A stretch of 64,000 nt of DNA from Punctularia strigosozonata HHB-11173 SS5 (Eukaryota > Basidiomycota > Agaricomycetes > Corticiales > Punctulariaceae). The position numbers were made by a program, and so were the translations under genes. The notes below the pieces were generated by a model. The model was not told the origin of the DNA. It searched no databases and saw only the letters and a list, made by a program, of their open reading frames with translations. Below, one piece after another: positions 33,710 to 50,223 of the stretch; within the stretch, counting starts at the first letter, position 1; each line of letters begins with the position of its first letter. The stretch is taken from the NCBI RefSeq assembly GCF_000264995.1, contig NW_006767433.1, positions 4,260,967-4,324,966 on the forward strand, in the 5' to 3' direction.

Positions 33710-34558
33710 TTAAGCCTGAGGCGGAGGAGAAGGGGGTCCTGAAGGAGTGCACAATAGGACTCAGTGAGGCAATAGCGTGCTCCAAAATGGTAGGTACATA
33801 CCAAAGAGGCCAGGACGAGGAGGCGGTGCCGCTACGGCCATCTCTCGCTGGGGCATTGGCATCGACAGATTGGGATTGGCTACAAGAAGGAGATTAATAT
33901 TGTGAACATTAACCAAGCCAAGAAGTCGGCGTACGTCGCCATTGCGCCCATGCAGGCAAATTGGGAGCAGGTGCGGGAGCGGGAGTGACAGGTACGGGGG
34001 CCGGTGCAGAGCGAGGCGACGCGGGAGTGTCGGCCCCTTGGGTGATGCGCTTAGGTTGGCGCTCCTTGCGTTTGTGGACGATACGCCAAGCAGGTCTCGC
34101 AGGTGCTGGGGGTACTCCATCTCCCTCGGGAGGCGCTTCTTCGGGAGGTGGCAATGCTGCTGGCTGCTCATCCGGCTGTTGACTGGCATGAGTGTTCGGT
34201 CAACGAGAATGGAAAAGGGGGCTTGCCTTTGGCATCCAGCCCGGCGAGTATTCACCGCCGGCGCCGTGCTTAGACTTCAGGGCCATGAGCTCAGCTATCT
34301 CACTGGACAAACTATCAGCGCCGATCTGAACACCCAACAACTCCGTCAGCGACTCACAATTGAAGTGCGCGCCGTTCATCTCGCAGCTTGCCCACTTCCT
34401 CGAGGAGAATGCGAACCTCTCCCGCGAGGGCCTTGCTGAAATCAATGAGATGCCTGGAATGCAAAGCATGATCGATTAGCAGCTTTCCATCCTGTGGGGC
34501 CTTGTACGTACTTGGGAGGTGCGCCTGGTGGAAAGTTCGAGGGTTGCTGCTTGGACAT
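33710..34558 (-). CDS. Hypothetical small protein: coiled coil plus proline-rich tail
   Basis: The ATG at 34558 gives MSKQQPSNFPPGAPPK. Splicing yields HLIDFSKALAGEVRILLEEV and a charged coiled-coil stretch (GKLRDERRALQF, EIAELMALKSKHG), then PAALPPPEEAPPEGDGVPP, a basic block (RIVHKRKERQPKRI), a P/A-rich run and a last exon ending PPSPPPQA with TAA at 33710-33712. The third intron appears to use a GC donor (AAG|GCAAGC) with acceptor GTCAACAG, since that is the only pairing I found that keeps frame. The family looks conserved but has no named domain. It shares a 171-base divergent gap with PIF1. Confidence 0.75.
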
Positions 34559-34729
34559 GTTGGATGCCGTTAACGTCGAGGTATCTAGCCGTTCGCGGTC
34601 GCGGCAGAGGGCAGTCAACCTCCAGGACCTGGTTCAGGTGACCTGTGGCTCTGGCCACATGCTCACGACGCGTCTTGACTCGCTTCCACCTGAAGGCGCG
34701 TGTCTTTGTACATATTGAGCCTGATCGCG
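34559..34729. promoter_or_regulatory. Short divergent promoter region (coiled-coil gene and PIF1)
   Basis: Only 171 bases separate the two opposite start codons, so the genes probably share regulatory DNA. No TATA box or named site is evident. Confidence 0.4.
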
Positions 34730-36820
34730 ATGCCTCTGCACGATGTCTCCACCAACGCGAGGAAACGAAAATCGGCTGGATCTTCAAGTAACGCTATCGC
34801 CTCGCAAGCGCCCAAGAAACCGCGCCACTCTTTGGATGCACCACCGGCGAAACTAATCAAGACGATTGACACATTCTTCTCCCCTCGGATATCCGTAAGG
34901 GCACCTGAAGAGGACACAGGGGGCACCTCTTCACTGCTGAACCTCAGTCACGAACAAAACCGCGTGCTCAGAATGGCGGTTGATGAAGGCAAGAGCATAT
35001 TCTTCACCGGATCTGCAGGTAAGCCGCAAGATCCATTGATTTGTTCCCAAACCCATACCATATCGTTCACCACGCGCCATGCTACTAGGTACAGGGAAAT
35101 CATTGCTACTTCGTACCATTATTGCGTCTCTTCGCAAGAAGTATCCGAAACATCCCGAGTTCGTCTCTGTCACTGCGAGTACCGGCATGGCCGCGTCGAA
35201 CATCGGCGGTGCGATCCACGTCTACCTTTACGATTTCATGGAGTTGATGCATCCATTGACAGGGATGACTTTGCATTCATGGGGAGCGATTGCACCCAAC
35301 ATCCACAACGTTGACAACCTTGTCAGTTACATCAATAAATGCAAGCCCGCCCTGCAACGGTGGAAAAGGACAAAGGTTCTTGTTATCGACGAAGGTAGCC
35401 TGGTTGCCGTCTGTTATAACACGGCGCATTTCTGAGGCTTCTTCAAGTATCGATGGTCGATGCTCAACTCTTTCAAACAATTTCGAACCTCGCCGAACGC
35501 CTGCGTAGGAAGACTACTAAGCCGTTCGGAGGCATTCAACTGGTCGTCACCGGAGATTTCTTCCAGCTTCCGCCTGTTTTCAAGCCCCTACCTAACAGTT
35601 CAGGGACGAACACGTCCGTCGGAAGCAACGCCGCGAGTGCTTGCTTCGCGTTCGAGGCGGAGGCCTGGAAGAATACGATAGAACATACCATTAATCTTAC
35701 GCAGGTATTCAGACAAAAAGACACGAGTGAGTGATGTACGGGGAAGTATCCCGATGCTCTATACTCATGTCTACCTCACAACAGCATTTGTGAATTTGCT
35801 CAATGAACTGCGGCGCGGAGAAATATCGCAGGCAGCCACATCAACGTTCCGCTCGCTTTCACGTCCGTTGCAGCTGCCTACGCCTCCTTCATCGGAGCCT
35901 CCTCCATCGCAGTTGACGGCAGAACCGGAGCCGACCGAGCTCTTTCCGCTTAGGCAGGAGGTCTCGAGAGCGAACTCGACACGGCTAGCCGGTCTTAAAA
36001 CTCCTGCCCACATGTTCGCTGCACGGGATTCGGGGAAGGCTGAGGGCGAGCGGCGAGCCAAGCTGCTGGAGACCCTCCCTGTCGGGGCCACCGTAGTATT
36101 GAAGGCGGGCGCTCAGGTAATGCTGGTCAAGAATCTTGACCGCGAGGAAGGAGGGCGGATGGTCAACGGATGCGTGGGACGTGTTTTAGGTTTTTGGAAG
36201 ATCGGGGAAGTGATGGGGGATGAGGTCCCGGATAAGGGCAGTCCAGCAGTGCGGAACGTGCGGATGCAGGAAAATGGGGAGACGCCCGTCCTCCGGACGT
36301 CGGACGATGACGAAGGTGAGAACAAGGAGAACAAGCTGGAAGGAAAGCCAGCAAGTTCTGCAGGGCCGAGACCTAGGTTGAAGCCACAGAATAAGGAGAA
36401 GGATCCGGAGCACTACCCACTGGTGTTCTTTTCTACCCCGCAAGGTAGTGAGACTGTCTTGCTCGTCCGAGAGGAGTTCAGGGTCGAGGACAGCGAAGGC
36501 ACCGTGCTTGCGCGGAGGATGCAGGTCTGTGATGCGGTCTAGATCTTCGAACGGACGTTGACCGGCCTTCTCCATGATGTCAGATTCCCCTCGCTCTCGC
36601 CTGGGCTATGTCTATCCACAAGTCTCAAGGTCAGACGATCCAGCGGGTCAAAATCGATCTCCGGAAAGTCTTCGAACGGGGCCAGAGCTACGTCGCGCTG
36701 TCCCGCGCTGCCTCCCTCGACGGGCTGCAGGTAATCGGCTTTGATCCAAAGAAAGTCATGGCACACCCGAAGGTTATCGAGTGGAGCAAGACGCTTGAGG
36801 AGCATGGAGCTACTGCTTGA
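34730..36820 (+). CDS. PIF1: PIF1-family DNA helicase
   Basis: PIF1 helicases unwind G-quadruplexes and act at telomeres, replication forks and in mitochondria. The start reads [17 protein letters not shown]. Helicase motifs are in order: [17 protein letters not shown] (Walker A, split by an intron), [29 protein letters not shown] (DEVSM Walker B, also split), [40 protein letters not shown], a central variable part, [19 protein letters not shown], and the terminal [20 protein letters not shown] followed by [19 protein letters not shown] charged, probably disordered insert lies before the last motifs (36230-36400). Stop at 36818-36820. All motifs are intact. Confidence 0.96.
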
Positions 36821-42589
<5,769 letters not shown>

Positions 42590-43347
42590 AGGCCGAAACC
42601 TCCTTTGCATTTGATTACTGCTAGATCCCAAATGACGCTTTGCACTGTTGTCTTTTGTACGCCTTACCTGTAGCTTTACTCGAAGGAAATGTAACGACCC
42701 GCTACGACCGTAGACGATGCTTGGATCTTTTCGTTGCTGGTGTTTCCACAATTAGCGATGCGGGCCGACGATGCAGCTGGGTCATATCAATCGCGAGATC
42801 AACTTGCAACTCGCTCCCACCTTTCTTGCTTTTGAACACTACACCTGCCTTTCTGGCCATTCTTTGCACACTTGAGGTGTCATCAAATTGGAAAACACGA
42901 GTCAATGGGACTATTATTGGTCTCGAAATTACTTTCTCGAGCCCTCGCAGTACGCCGTGTGTCTAAGTAGAGACACGCCGTGTGCTCATTCCCCTCGACT
43001 TGTCTAAAGAGTCGCGAGGTTCACAAACTTTATCGGCGATGCTAAGGAAGCAATGGTTCGTTGAGCGGGGTCCCGTTGGCTTGTCGTACATAGAATTCAT
43101 CACTAGTAGAAGTCAATAGGTCACACCCTGTAAGTGTAAGCCAGCTCGCATAAGCTCGTGCAACGGTGGCGGCATGCTGACGAGAGATGGAATCCAGATG
43201 ATCTCAGATATCGCAAAGGCTCGATACTTATAACTCGACTACACGTCCTCCCGATGCGCCGAGATTTCCCCGCGCGCAACACGAATCTGTGGTCGACGAG
43301 ATAGGCCCATAACTAACCCCTTGTCGAGCGATCCCCGTCGCATTGTC
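42590..43347. other. Intergenic region, no gene seen
   Basis: It separates GH1 from the next plus-strand gene. Short frames only. Confidence 0.4.
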
Positions 43348-44707
43348 ATGTCCGGCACTGGTAACACCGTCCCCACGGGGATCGCCATACTCGGCGCAGG
43401 CATCTTCGCAAAAGAGGGTATGTCCATGTTCTCCCCATTACAGCTCTGCCCTGAGATCGGGACACCACACGCCTGACACTCCTCCCCTCACAGCACACCT
43501 CCCCGCTCTCGCGTCCCTCGGTGGCTCTATAACGCTCAAGGCGACCTATTCCCGCTCCGAGAGGAGCGCGTCGGATCTCGCCGTAGCCGCGCAGAAGACC
43601 CTTGGCCTCACCGCTACACCGGACGTGTACTACGACTCGTCGAGCGATCACAACCTCGATGCACTCCTGGCGCGCTCTGACATCTCCGCCGTTATCGTCG
43701 TCCTGCCCATCACCACCCAACCATCGATCATCTTGAAGGCTCTAGCAGCGGGCAAGCACGTCCTCAGCGAGAAACCGGTCGCCCCCGATGTCGCATCTGG
43801 CCTCAAGCTGATCGCTGAGTACGAGACGAAATACAAGGCGAAAGGCCTCGTATGGCGTGTGGCGGAAAACTATGAGGCCGAGCCTGGCCAGCGCGTCGCA
43901 GCGGAAGCGATCAAGACGGGGAAGATCGGATCGATCACCTATTTCAGCGCGCGGTTTGTGAACTACGTCGACGAGAATAGCAAATGGTACCAGACGCCGT
44001 GGAGGACGGTGCCGGATGTGAGTTCTCTGCGTCACTCCCCCAAAAACTTTCCGGGCTGAACAGGGTCGATATTTCAGTACCAAGGCGGTTTCTTGGTGAA
44101 AAACATCCGACCTTCGTCATGGGATGCTCATGCTGATTATACTTTCTAGCTGGATGGCGGTGTCCACTTTGCAGCAGTGCTCCGGGAACTCTTCCCTACG
44201 CCGCTGAAAGGCCTGTCGGGGTTCGCGTCGCTAAACAAGAAAATACTCGCCCCGCATGATACGATCACAGCAACGCTCAATTTCGAAGGCGGACCTCATG
44301 GTCTATTGGAGATCAGTTTCGCTGCGCCTCACCTTGACTGCGGGCTGGGCAACGGATATACGATCATCGGCAGTGACGGGTGGTTAACCCTGTCATGGGG
44401 GCCGTACCTCAAGGACGATGAGGGAAAGCCGGTGAGCGCCATCCAAGTCACGATCAACAAAACCGTCAAGACGAAGAAGGAAAACGGGGACGTTGAGACC
44501 AAGGTCGAGACTGAAGTGATCCACGAACGCACAAGAGGCGTGCAAGTGGAGATTGCGAGCTTCTTGCATGCCGTCGAGGGCCAGGATGATGGCCTGGGGT
44601 TAGGCGAAGCGAGGAATGCGCTGAAGGATGTGGCGGTGATCGAAGCGGCCCTGAACAGCGGGGGAAAGTACATTGACCTACAGGCGCTTGTACAAGAACG
44701 CTCATGA
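43348..44707 (+). CDS. Gfo/Idh/MocA-family oxidoreductase
   Basis: This NAD(P)-dependent sugar or polyol dehydrogenase family has a Rossmann domain, here GIAILGAGIFAKEAHLPAL. The conserved SEKPVAPDVASG holds the EKP lysine motif, and the substrate-domain signature appears as WRVAENYEAEPGQRVA and LLDGGVHFAAVLRELF. Introns at about 43419-43492 (splicing FAKE to AHLP), 44018-44076 and 44087-44150 keep the frame. The family's C-terminal alpha/beta domain follows to the stop at 44705-44707. No signal peptide, so cytosolic. Substrate is not predictable from sequence. Confidence 0.93.
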
Positions 44708-44805
44708 ACGAGGACGAAGGCGTTAGTCGTACAGTGGATTGCATTGATCCTCTCAAATAAGATATCTGCATAATTAACCCAATGCACGATATCGGAAGGC
44801 TATCG

Positions 44806-46629
44806 CTACGCGTCCTCGGTGCCTGCATCATCCTCGGCGGCATCGTCTCCTTCGCTATTGTCGTCATCGGTATCGTCATCGTCCGTGGGCAGTGTCATCA
44901 TATCGTTCAGTCTGTAGCTACGTTGAGCGAATATCTCGCAAATCTTTCCGTGAACTCACAGATGGACGAATGGTTGCATAACCTTGGCTACCTTGGCAAG
45001 TCGTGTCTTGAAGTCTGGGGCAAGCACTTCGCTATCGAGAAACCTATCCTCGGACGTTGAGAACTATCACGGGTACAAAGAAGTTGACAATCACTTATGG
45101 ATCACCGCGAAAGAGCGGCATTTGAGCAGGTCAATATCCCTAAAACGAGGTTTAGAGAAGCGTGCGCGGCCATTCAAGCTGTAGGACACACGGATGATCC
45201 TTGGCGATACCTTTCGGTGCCACTTTGAGTTCGTCGTCCATGCCGAAAATGTTGCGCCTTTCTCCCTGAGGGTGTGGCTTGGGTTCCCCGAAGTACTGCA
45301 CGAATCTACGGACATACGATCAGTGCAACGATGTTTCACGATGAACGAAACGGACTCTGGGTCGGATATCACCCGACGTAGGCGCTTCGGAGACCGCTGT
45401 ATGTGGCTCCTGCATGTGAGCGTCAACGTTGTTGAAATTCACAGTAGCGTGACTGGATTACACGTACCGAATAGTGGCAAGTTCGTTCTTGCCAGGACAC
45501 CACGTCCCGGCTGCAATTAGAGTCTCGCCACCGGGTTGAACTGCAGGCGACGTCAATTACATTACAATTTATTGCTGATAAGGGTTCATGGCATCCTTAC
45601 CTCCACTGAACATCAGTCGCCAGTGACGTCAACGGATATTTTGGCAGCTCGCGTACAGCTTCACTCACACGAAGTCTGTAAGTGAAAACGACGCGCGGTC
45701 AGAACAAACGTAAACGTCTCCAAAGATGTGCAACTAACAACCAGCAAAGATCCCTTTCCGACCGCTGCGGGAGAAGGAAGCTGAAAATCCTTTCTTGTAC
45801 GGCGTTTTATCATTGCTGAAGCGGACCTGAACATCATGATCCATGTCAGTCGTTGTATCTTGCATGAAGATAGCACCCTCACATCGCGATATATTCTATG
45901 AATGACGTCTTTGGGCGGAAGGACGGGAATGTGAGGGTCCACCTCAATCAAGACGTTCGTAAACTCCTCAACAAATGCCTTCCATTCTGCTTCAGCGAGC
46001 CGGTATACGGGTTCTAAGGGATAGGCACGTTGTGGCGCGCAGTAGCGGGTAAGCGCCGCGGAACATACCGTGAAGCTTGAACCTACAATAGGTACGTTGG
46101 TGAGCTCAAAGCGAATAGGCCCAAGCGATGTAGTATGCTCACCATTCACGATCATTGCACTCGGGCTTTGCAAGCTGACTGAGGAAGGAGAGCGTGTTTT
46201 GGGAAATTTGGCCGGGTGGAACTGTACATCAAATATAAACTACTTAGCGAATGTTCGACGAAGAGATGCAACTGAACACGAGCCCCTGCCAGTCTTAGGC
46301 GCTTGAACAACAAGTCCTACAACCTCCTGAGTATCATCAGAGTCGCTCTCCTCCGAGTCATCGCCACGGCTTCCTTTGGTCTTCCTCCGTTTGCCGGGTG
46401 ATGCACTCTTGCTGGCGCGCTTTGTGCGGGCAGAGTAGACTGTCCCCGTCTTGCCCTTCGCTTGAGCGGTACGCTTGCGCTTTTTGGGCTTGATCGACGC
46501 GTCACGGTCGTCAAAGTCCAAGTGGTCACTGTCTAGCTCCGCTTCCTCTTCGAATTCATAGTCCGTGGCGGAGGCTTCAGACTCCTGTTTCTTCGTCGCG
46601 TTGCCCTTTTTCCGGGTGGTTTGAGGCAT
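44806..46629 (-). CDS. DUF2461-domain protein with charged nuclear-like N-terminus
   Basis: The ATG at 46629 opens a region of about 115 residues rich in K, R, E and D (FEEEAELDSDHLDF, IKPKKRKRTAQAKGK, SPGKRRKTKGSRGD), like a nuclear protein. Next come the DUF2461 motifs: EPVYRLAEAEWKAFVEEF, VIHRIYRDVR, FNPGGETLIAAGTWCPGKNE, QRSPKRLRRVISDPE, FVQYFGEPKPHPQGERR, RDIDLLKCRSFAVIHK and FLDSEVLAPDFKTRLAK. The protein ends LNDMMTLPTDDDDTD and an acidic tail with TAG at 44806-44808. At least seven introns. DUF2461 has no established biochemical role. It converges with the Gfo/Idh gene at a 98-base gap. Confidence 0.9.
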
Positions 46630-46962
46630 AGTACGGGCCCAAGAAGAAGGAAGGCTCCGTGGTTAGTATATTCAAGGTTATTAGGGGCGACGCGGTATAT
46701 ATAAGCGCGTCGCGTAGCTGCCTAAGTCACGTTATCTCTAAAGGGGCTCGGTCAAGATGGCGAAGGGCTCCTTGGACTGCCATTCCGATGTCACCTTCGC
46801 AGATGACTGGAATAACGCCGCAAAATAATGTGAAATACACGTCTTTTCAGAAAAACCGACTATAAACTCAGGCTCTTCGTACGATGTCAAGTACGGAACA
46901 TAACTTAATAAGCGGCGTCCCGTATACCCCCACGTCCTTTGGGAATGCCGAGTGTCTGTCGT
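46630..46962. promoter_or_regulatory. Upstream region of the DUF2461 gene, with TATA-like element
   Basis: TATATATAA at 46696-46704 lies about 67 bases before the DUF2461 ATG and can serve either strand. The rest of the 333-base gap holds the 3' flank of the 748-residue gene. Confidence 0.45.
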
Positions 46963-49209
46963 TCATTGCGTGGCTTGCACGCCGTTGCCCGAGACTATGG
47001 ACATCATGTTCAACGGTCCCTCCAACTCCTGCCCGGCGGATGAAGCTCCACTCCTGGGACGGCCGCTGCCAAGATTATACCACGAGACCGAGTTTCTACC
47101 GCCGCTTGCTTCTGACCGACGGTGGAAACTGAACCGGTCCCTAAGCGCAGACCCTGATGGAGATGTAGGTGGTTGTCGCCCCTGGTTCTGGTGTCCCCCA
47201 CCTCCGACTGGATAAGCAGGGGAACGTGCCCTTGTGATCGTCGGAACCGACCTGTCGGACCGCGGGCTGCCCCACACATGGTCCTGGCTTCGCCCGCCAT
47301 TGGAGTATATGCTCTCGTCGCGCATCAGGGAGAACCGTGTGCGAGGGGGTGACCGCGCCGAGCCATATCCGGATGCCATCCGATGAAGGTGTTGCTCGGG
47401 CGATGCGTATTCCCCGGAGAGTCCAACAACCTGCGAAGATGGGTGCTGTCCAGGATACATGTTTGGATACAGCGGCGCCGATCGATATCTGGTAGCCATA
47501 GCCATGGCGGGGCTGATGCTCGAGCCTGCTCCATATGGGTATCCATCTTCGTATCTAGGCGCTGGACCACCCTCCAGGAGGTCGAGGTCCCGATGGCCTT
47601 TAGCTGGCGCATACCAAGAGTCGGGTGGCACTCCTGCTTCGACCATATTCTGCGGATGATGCCGCAGCCGGTACTTTTCGTACCGGCTGCGTGGGTTGTC
47701 GCTGGGTATGAAATCTGTTGTAACGCGTGTAGACATCCACGGGAGATCGGCGAGCTCGTGCAAAAATTGCTGGACCCGATCCCAGTAGGAAGCGAATGTC
47801 GAAAACTCGGATGGGGCAGTATGGAACGCGGACGACATCTTGTCGTAGTCGGAGGCCGGTTGGGGTTCGACGAACACGGGTGATGCGACTTGCCCCGCCA
47901 AACGAGGTGAGCCCACTGGACTACGCGCAGCGTCCGGGGCAGGGGACATTGCTGACAACGCTGTTGGAGACCTGGTGAGGACATCGCGGCTACGCGGCAG
48001 CTCATCCTCCTGCGGCCTACTCTCTTGCGGAGGCGACGTGGCAGCTGGGATAGACCGATCACCGTCCGGCCCTTCTGCTAAATGACGACTACCTGCAGCG
48101 GATGGAGCACGTTCCGTCTCGTGCTCGTCTTCATCCTGTTCGGCTATAGCAGGATGATCCGACGGGCCTCTTGAGTTGTGCGATGGCGAACGTTGGGACA
48201 TCGGAGGTGCGAGCAACGCCGATCGACCATCCGCGTCCGATTCTACTGCAACATAGGTAACGTAGCGCTCGTGTTCGCCGTCTGCGGCTTGCGGAGCGCC
48301 CTCAACCTGAGGCGCTTGCTGCTGTTCGTGGAGTTGCTCTCGGGCACGCGCTTCCTGCTGTGCGCGATGGCGCTCCCGAGCTTCTTCGAGTTCTCGCTGA
48401 GCGGTTGTCGGCGTCGGCGGGTGCACCGAGTATCTCGGCAACGTCAGTGCCGTATCCATGGTATCGGCTGTCATCTGGCGAACAGGGACCATGCCCCTGC
48501 GCGGGATTTGCAGCGGCTCCACGTCACGGGAGGGCGAGTTCATGGGCGAGGGCTGTTGCTGTTGCTGCGCGCGAGCTTGCGCCATCATGCTCTCTATGGG
48601 TTGCGGCTGCGGAGACATATCGCGACCGGGCGAAGTAGGCGGGGTGGGTAGCCCCGTTCCAATGTGGGGGCGCGGACGTGGCCCACCCATCCATCGACCG
48701 AAGGGACGACGTATACTGGCTAGAAATCCTCCGATGAAGCGCCCTTGTCCTTGCGCGTGAGGCAGCTTGGTCTGCAGTTCGACGTCGTCGCCGTCGTCCA
48801 CTGTATCTGTTGTTTCTATTATTTCCCTCGCCACTTCTAGTCGCTCAGCTTCTTGGCCTCGGTATCCGTACGGATTAGGGCTCTGCTGGCGTCTCAGCGG
48901 CGACCGATAGTCCGCGTCCGGCCCGTATCCGTAGCTGCTCTCTGCGTAGCCGCGAGCGGTATGCGCCGGCGGTGGCACGGGAATGGGCGAGGCAGGTGGA
49001 GGTTGTGCAGGCTGGCGCATGTAGCGCGAGGGAGGGATCCAGGTAACGTTGCTGCTGGCAGATGGCTGACGGTAGTGTTGCTGATGCGGCGCCCGCTGCT
49101 GCTGTGACGGACTACGAGGGTGGGGGTTGCGGTACGAGGGATTTCGGGTGAAAGGAGGGGAGAGACGGATATCATTTGTGGGTGGCTCAAAGTCTATGAT
49201 GGAGGCCAT
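46963..49209 (-). CDS. Hypothetical intronless disordered protein, 748 residues
   Basis: A single frame runs from ATG 49209 (MASIIDFEPPTNDIRLSPPF) to TGA at 46963. Most of it is low-complexity: P, S, Q and R rich, with RQQSPNPYGYRG, AQARAQQQQQPSP and glutamine-rich runs. A short structured island is FATYWDRVQQFL-like (FASYWDRVQQFLHELADLPW). The segment GQGRFIGGFLASIRRPFGRW is amphipathic or weakly hydrophobic. No domain was recognised. The lack of introns is unusual here and may point to a recent origin or retrogene; a real transcript is still likely given its length. Confidence 0.7.
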   Translation of the reverse strand: MASIIDFEPPTNDIRLSPPFTRNPSYRNPHPRSPSQQQRAPHQQHYRQPSASSNVTWIPPSRYMRQPAQPPPASPIPVPPPAHTARGYAESSYGYGPDADYRSPLRRQQSPNPYGYRGQEAERLEVAREIIETTDTVDDGDDVELQTKLPHAQGQGRFIGGFLASIRRPFGRWMGGPRPRPHIGTGLPTPPTSPGRDMSPQPQPIESMMAQARAQQQQQPSPMNSPSRDVEPLQIPRRGMVPVRQMTADTMDTALTLPRYSVHPPTPTTAQRELEEARERHRAQQEARAREQLHEQQQAPQVEGAPQAADGEHERYVTYVAVESDADGRSALLAPPMSQRSPSHNSRGPSDHPAIAEQDEDEHETERAPSAAGSRHLAEGPDGDRSIPAATSPPQESRPQEDELPRSRDVLTRSPTALSAMSPAPDAARSPVGSPRLAGQVASPVFVEPQPASDYDKMSSAFHTAPSEFSTFASYWDRVQQFLHELADLPWMSTRVTTDFIPSDNPRSRYEKYRLRHHPQNMVEAGVPPDSWYAPAKGHRDLDLLEGGPAPRYEDGYPYGAGSSISPAMAMATRYRSAPLYPNMYPGQHPSSQVVGLSGEYASPEQHLHRMASGYGSARSPPRTRFSLMRDESIYSNGGRSQDHVWGSPRSDRSVPTITRARSPAYPVGGGGHQNQGRQPPTSPSGSALRDRFSFHRRSEASGGRNSVSWYNLGSGRPRSGASSAGQELEGPLNMMSIVSGNGVQATQ

Positions 49210-50223
49210 GACGCTTGTCCGAACCGGCGGCTGCAGGCGAAGGTTAGAGTGGGGAAATTATGCGACAAAGACCAACGGACGTACGAAGCTAACCTGAGTG
49301 GGAGAGGGAGGGATCTATGCTCGGTCCCTCATGCACCGTATATAAGCACTGGCGCCGGGTAAGCACTAACTGTGCGCGTTGGAGGAAGCATCTTGCGACC
49401 CGCGTTGGCGTGGCCGAACCTCCATCATGAATCCAGACTGGGGTGCTGGAGGGGCAGGGAGCGTACAGGATCCACCAACATGAACAGCTGTGACCTGAGT
49501 GGTAAACACGAGGCTCCGGCATGCGGTCTTCACTTCGCCCCGGGCGGTGATTTGCATTGTTCCGAGGGACGATAACCACGCGACACCAATGAAGAAGTTT
49601 CATCTCGCACGACTTCCAATGGATGCAAGGCAGAAATACCGTCGATCGAGCGTAAAATTTGATGACAGAAAAGTTGGCGAGCTCAACGGGATAGTTTGCC
49701 ATGGATTATGACCAACCTAGAGTAGGTCGAAGGGGTCCATCTAGATGTTCGGTCGCTTGAGCGGATAAACGCGCGAAACCAGTCTAAAAGCGAAGTCAGG
49801 AAGACCGGGCCGAGCTCTAGTAAGCATCCCTCTCGAAGAACGAACGACAATGCAACGTCAGCGCATCTGTAAGAAGACCAAGTCCGTAGCTATATCACAG
49901 CGACGTGCACACCAACACAAGTGAGCAACGACTTTGTACTTGCCGAAGATTCAATATCCGGACAAGGGGCGTCACAGCCAAGATACAGGAGTCTCTGCTC
50001 CACTCTCGCTGAGGTCAACCTTTGGCAATCACAATCTCCAGGGCCCTGTGGTTGAGGAGAGTATTCAGCTTCACGTCGGGTTACCGATGTGAGTCAAGGG
50101 ACAGTAACATGTTCGAGCCGTAGCGAGATATGCCCGGCCGTTCGCATCTTCGGCTTCGGCGCAGTGAACAGGTCAACGTGTTTACTCGAGTCTATGATCG
50201 CAATGTTGCGAACATGGTACAAC
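49210..50223. other. Intergenic region (1 kb), no gene seen
   Basis: TATATAA at 49339-49345 lies about 130 bases before the 748-residue gene's ATG. Other frames are short and have no family features. Confidence 0.4.

Noticed and set aside
33604-33897. Plus-strand 97-codon frame between PLC and the coiled-coil gene
   Set aside because: It overlaps the last exons of the minus-strand gene, whose spliced frame is better supported.
44782-45060. Plus-strand frame starting MHDIGRLSLRVLGACIILGG, which looks like a small membrane protein
   Set aside because: It lies antisense to the C-terminus of the DUF2461 gene. The opposite strand reads a clear acidic tail (LNDMMTLPTDDDDTD), whose codons produce valine and isoleucine runs in the reverse frame.
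49289-49702. Minus-strand 137-codon frame upstream of the 748-residue gene
   Set aside because: No family features, several overlapping competitors and a probable promoter inside it.
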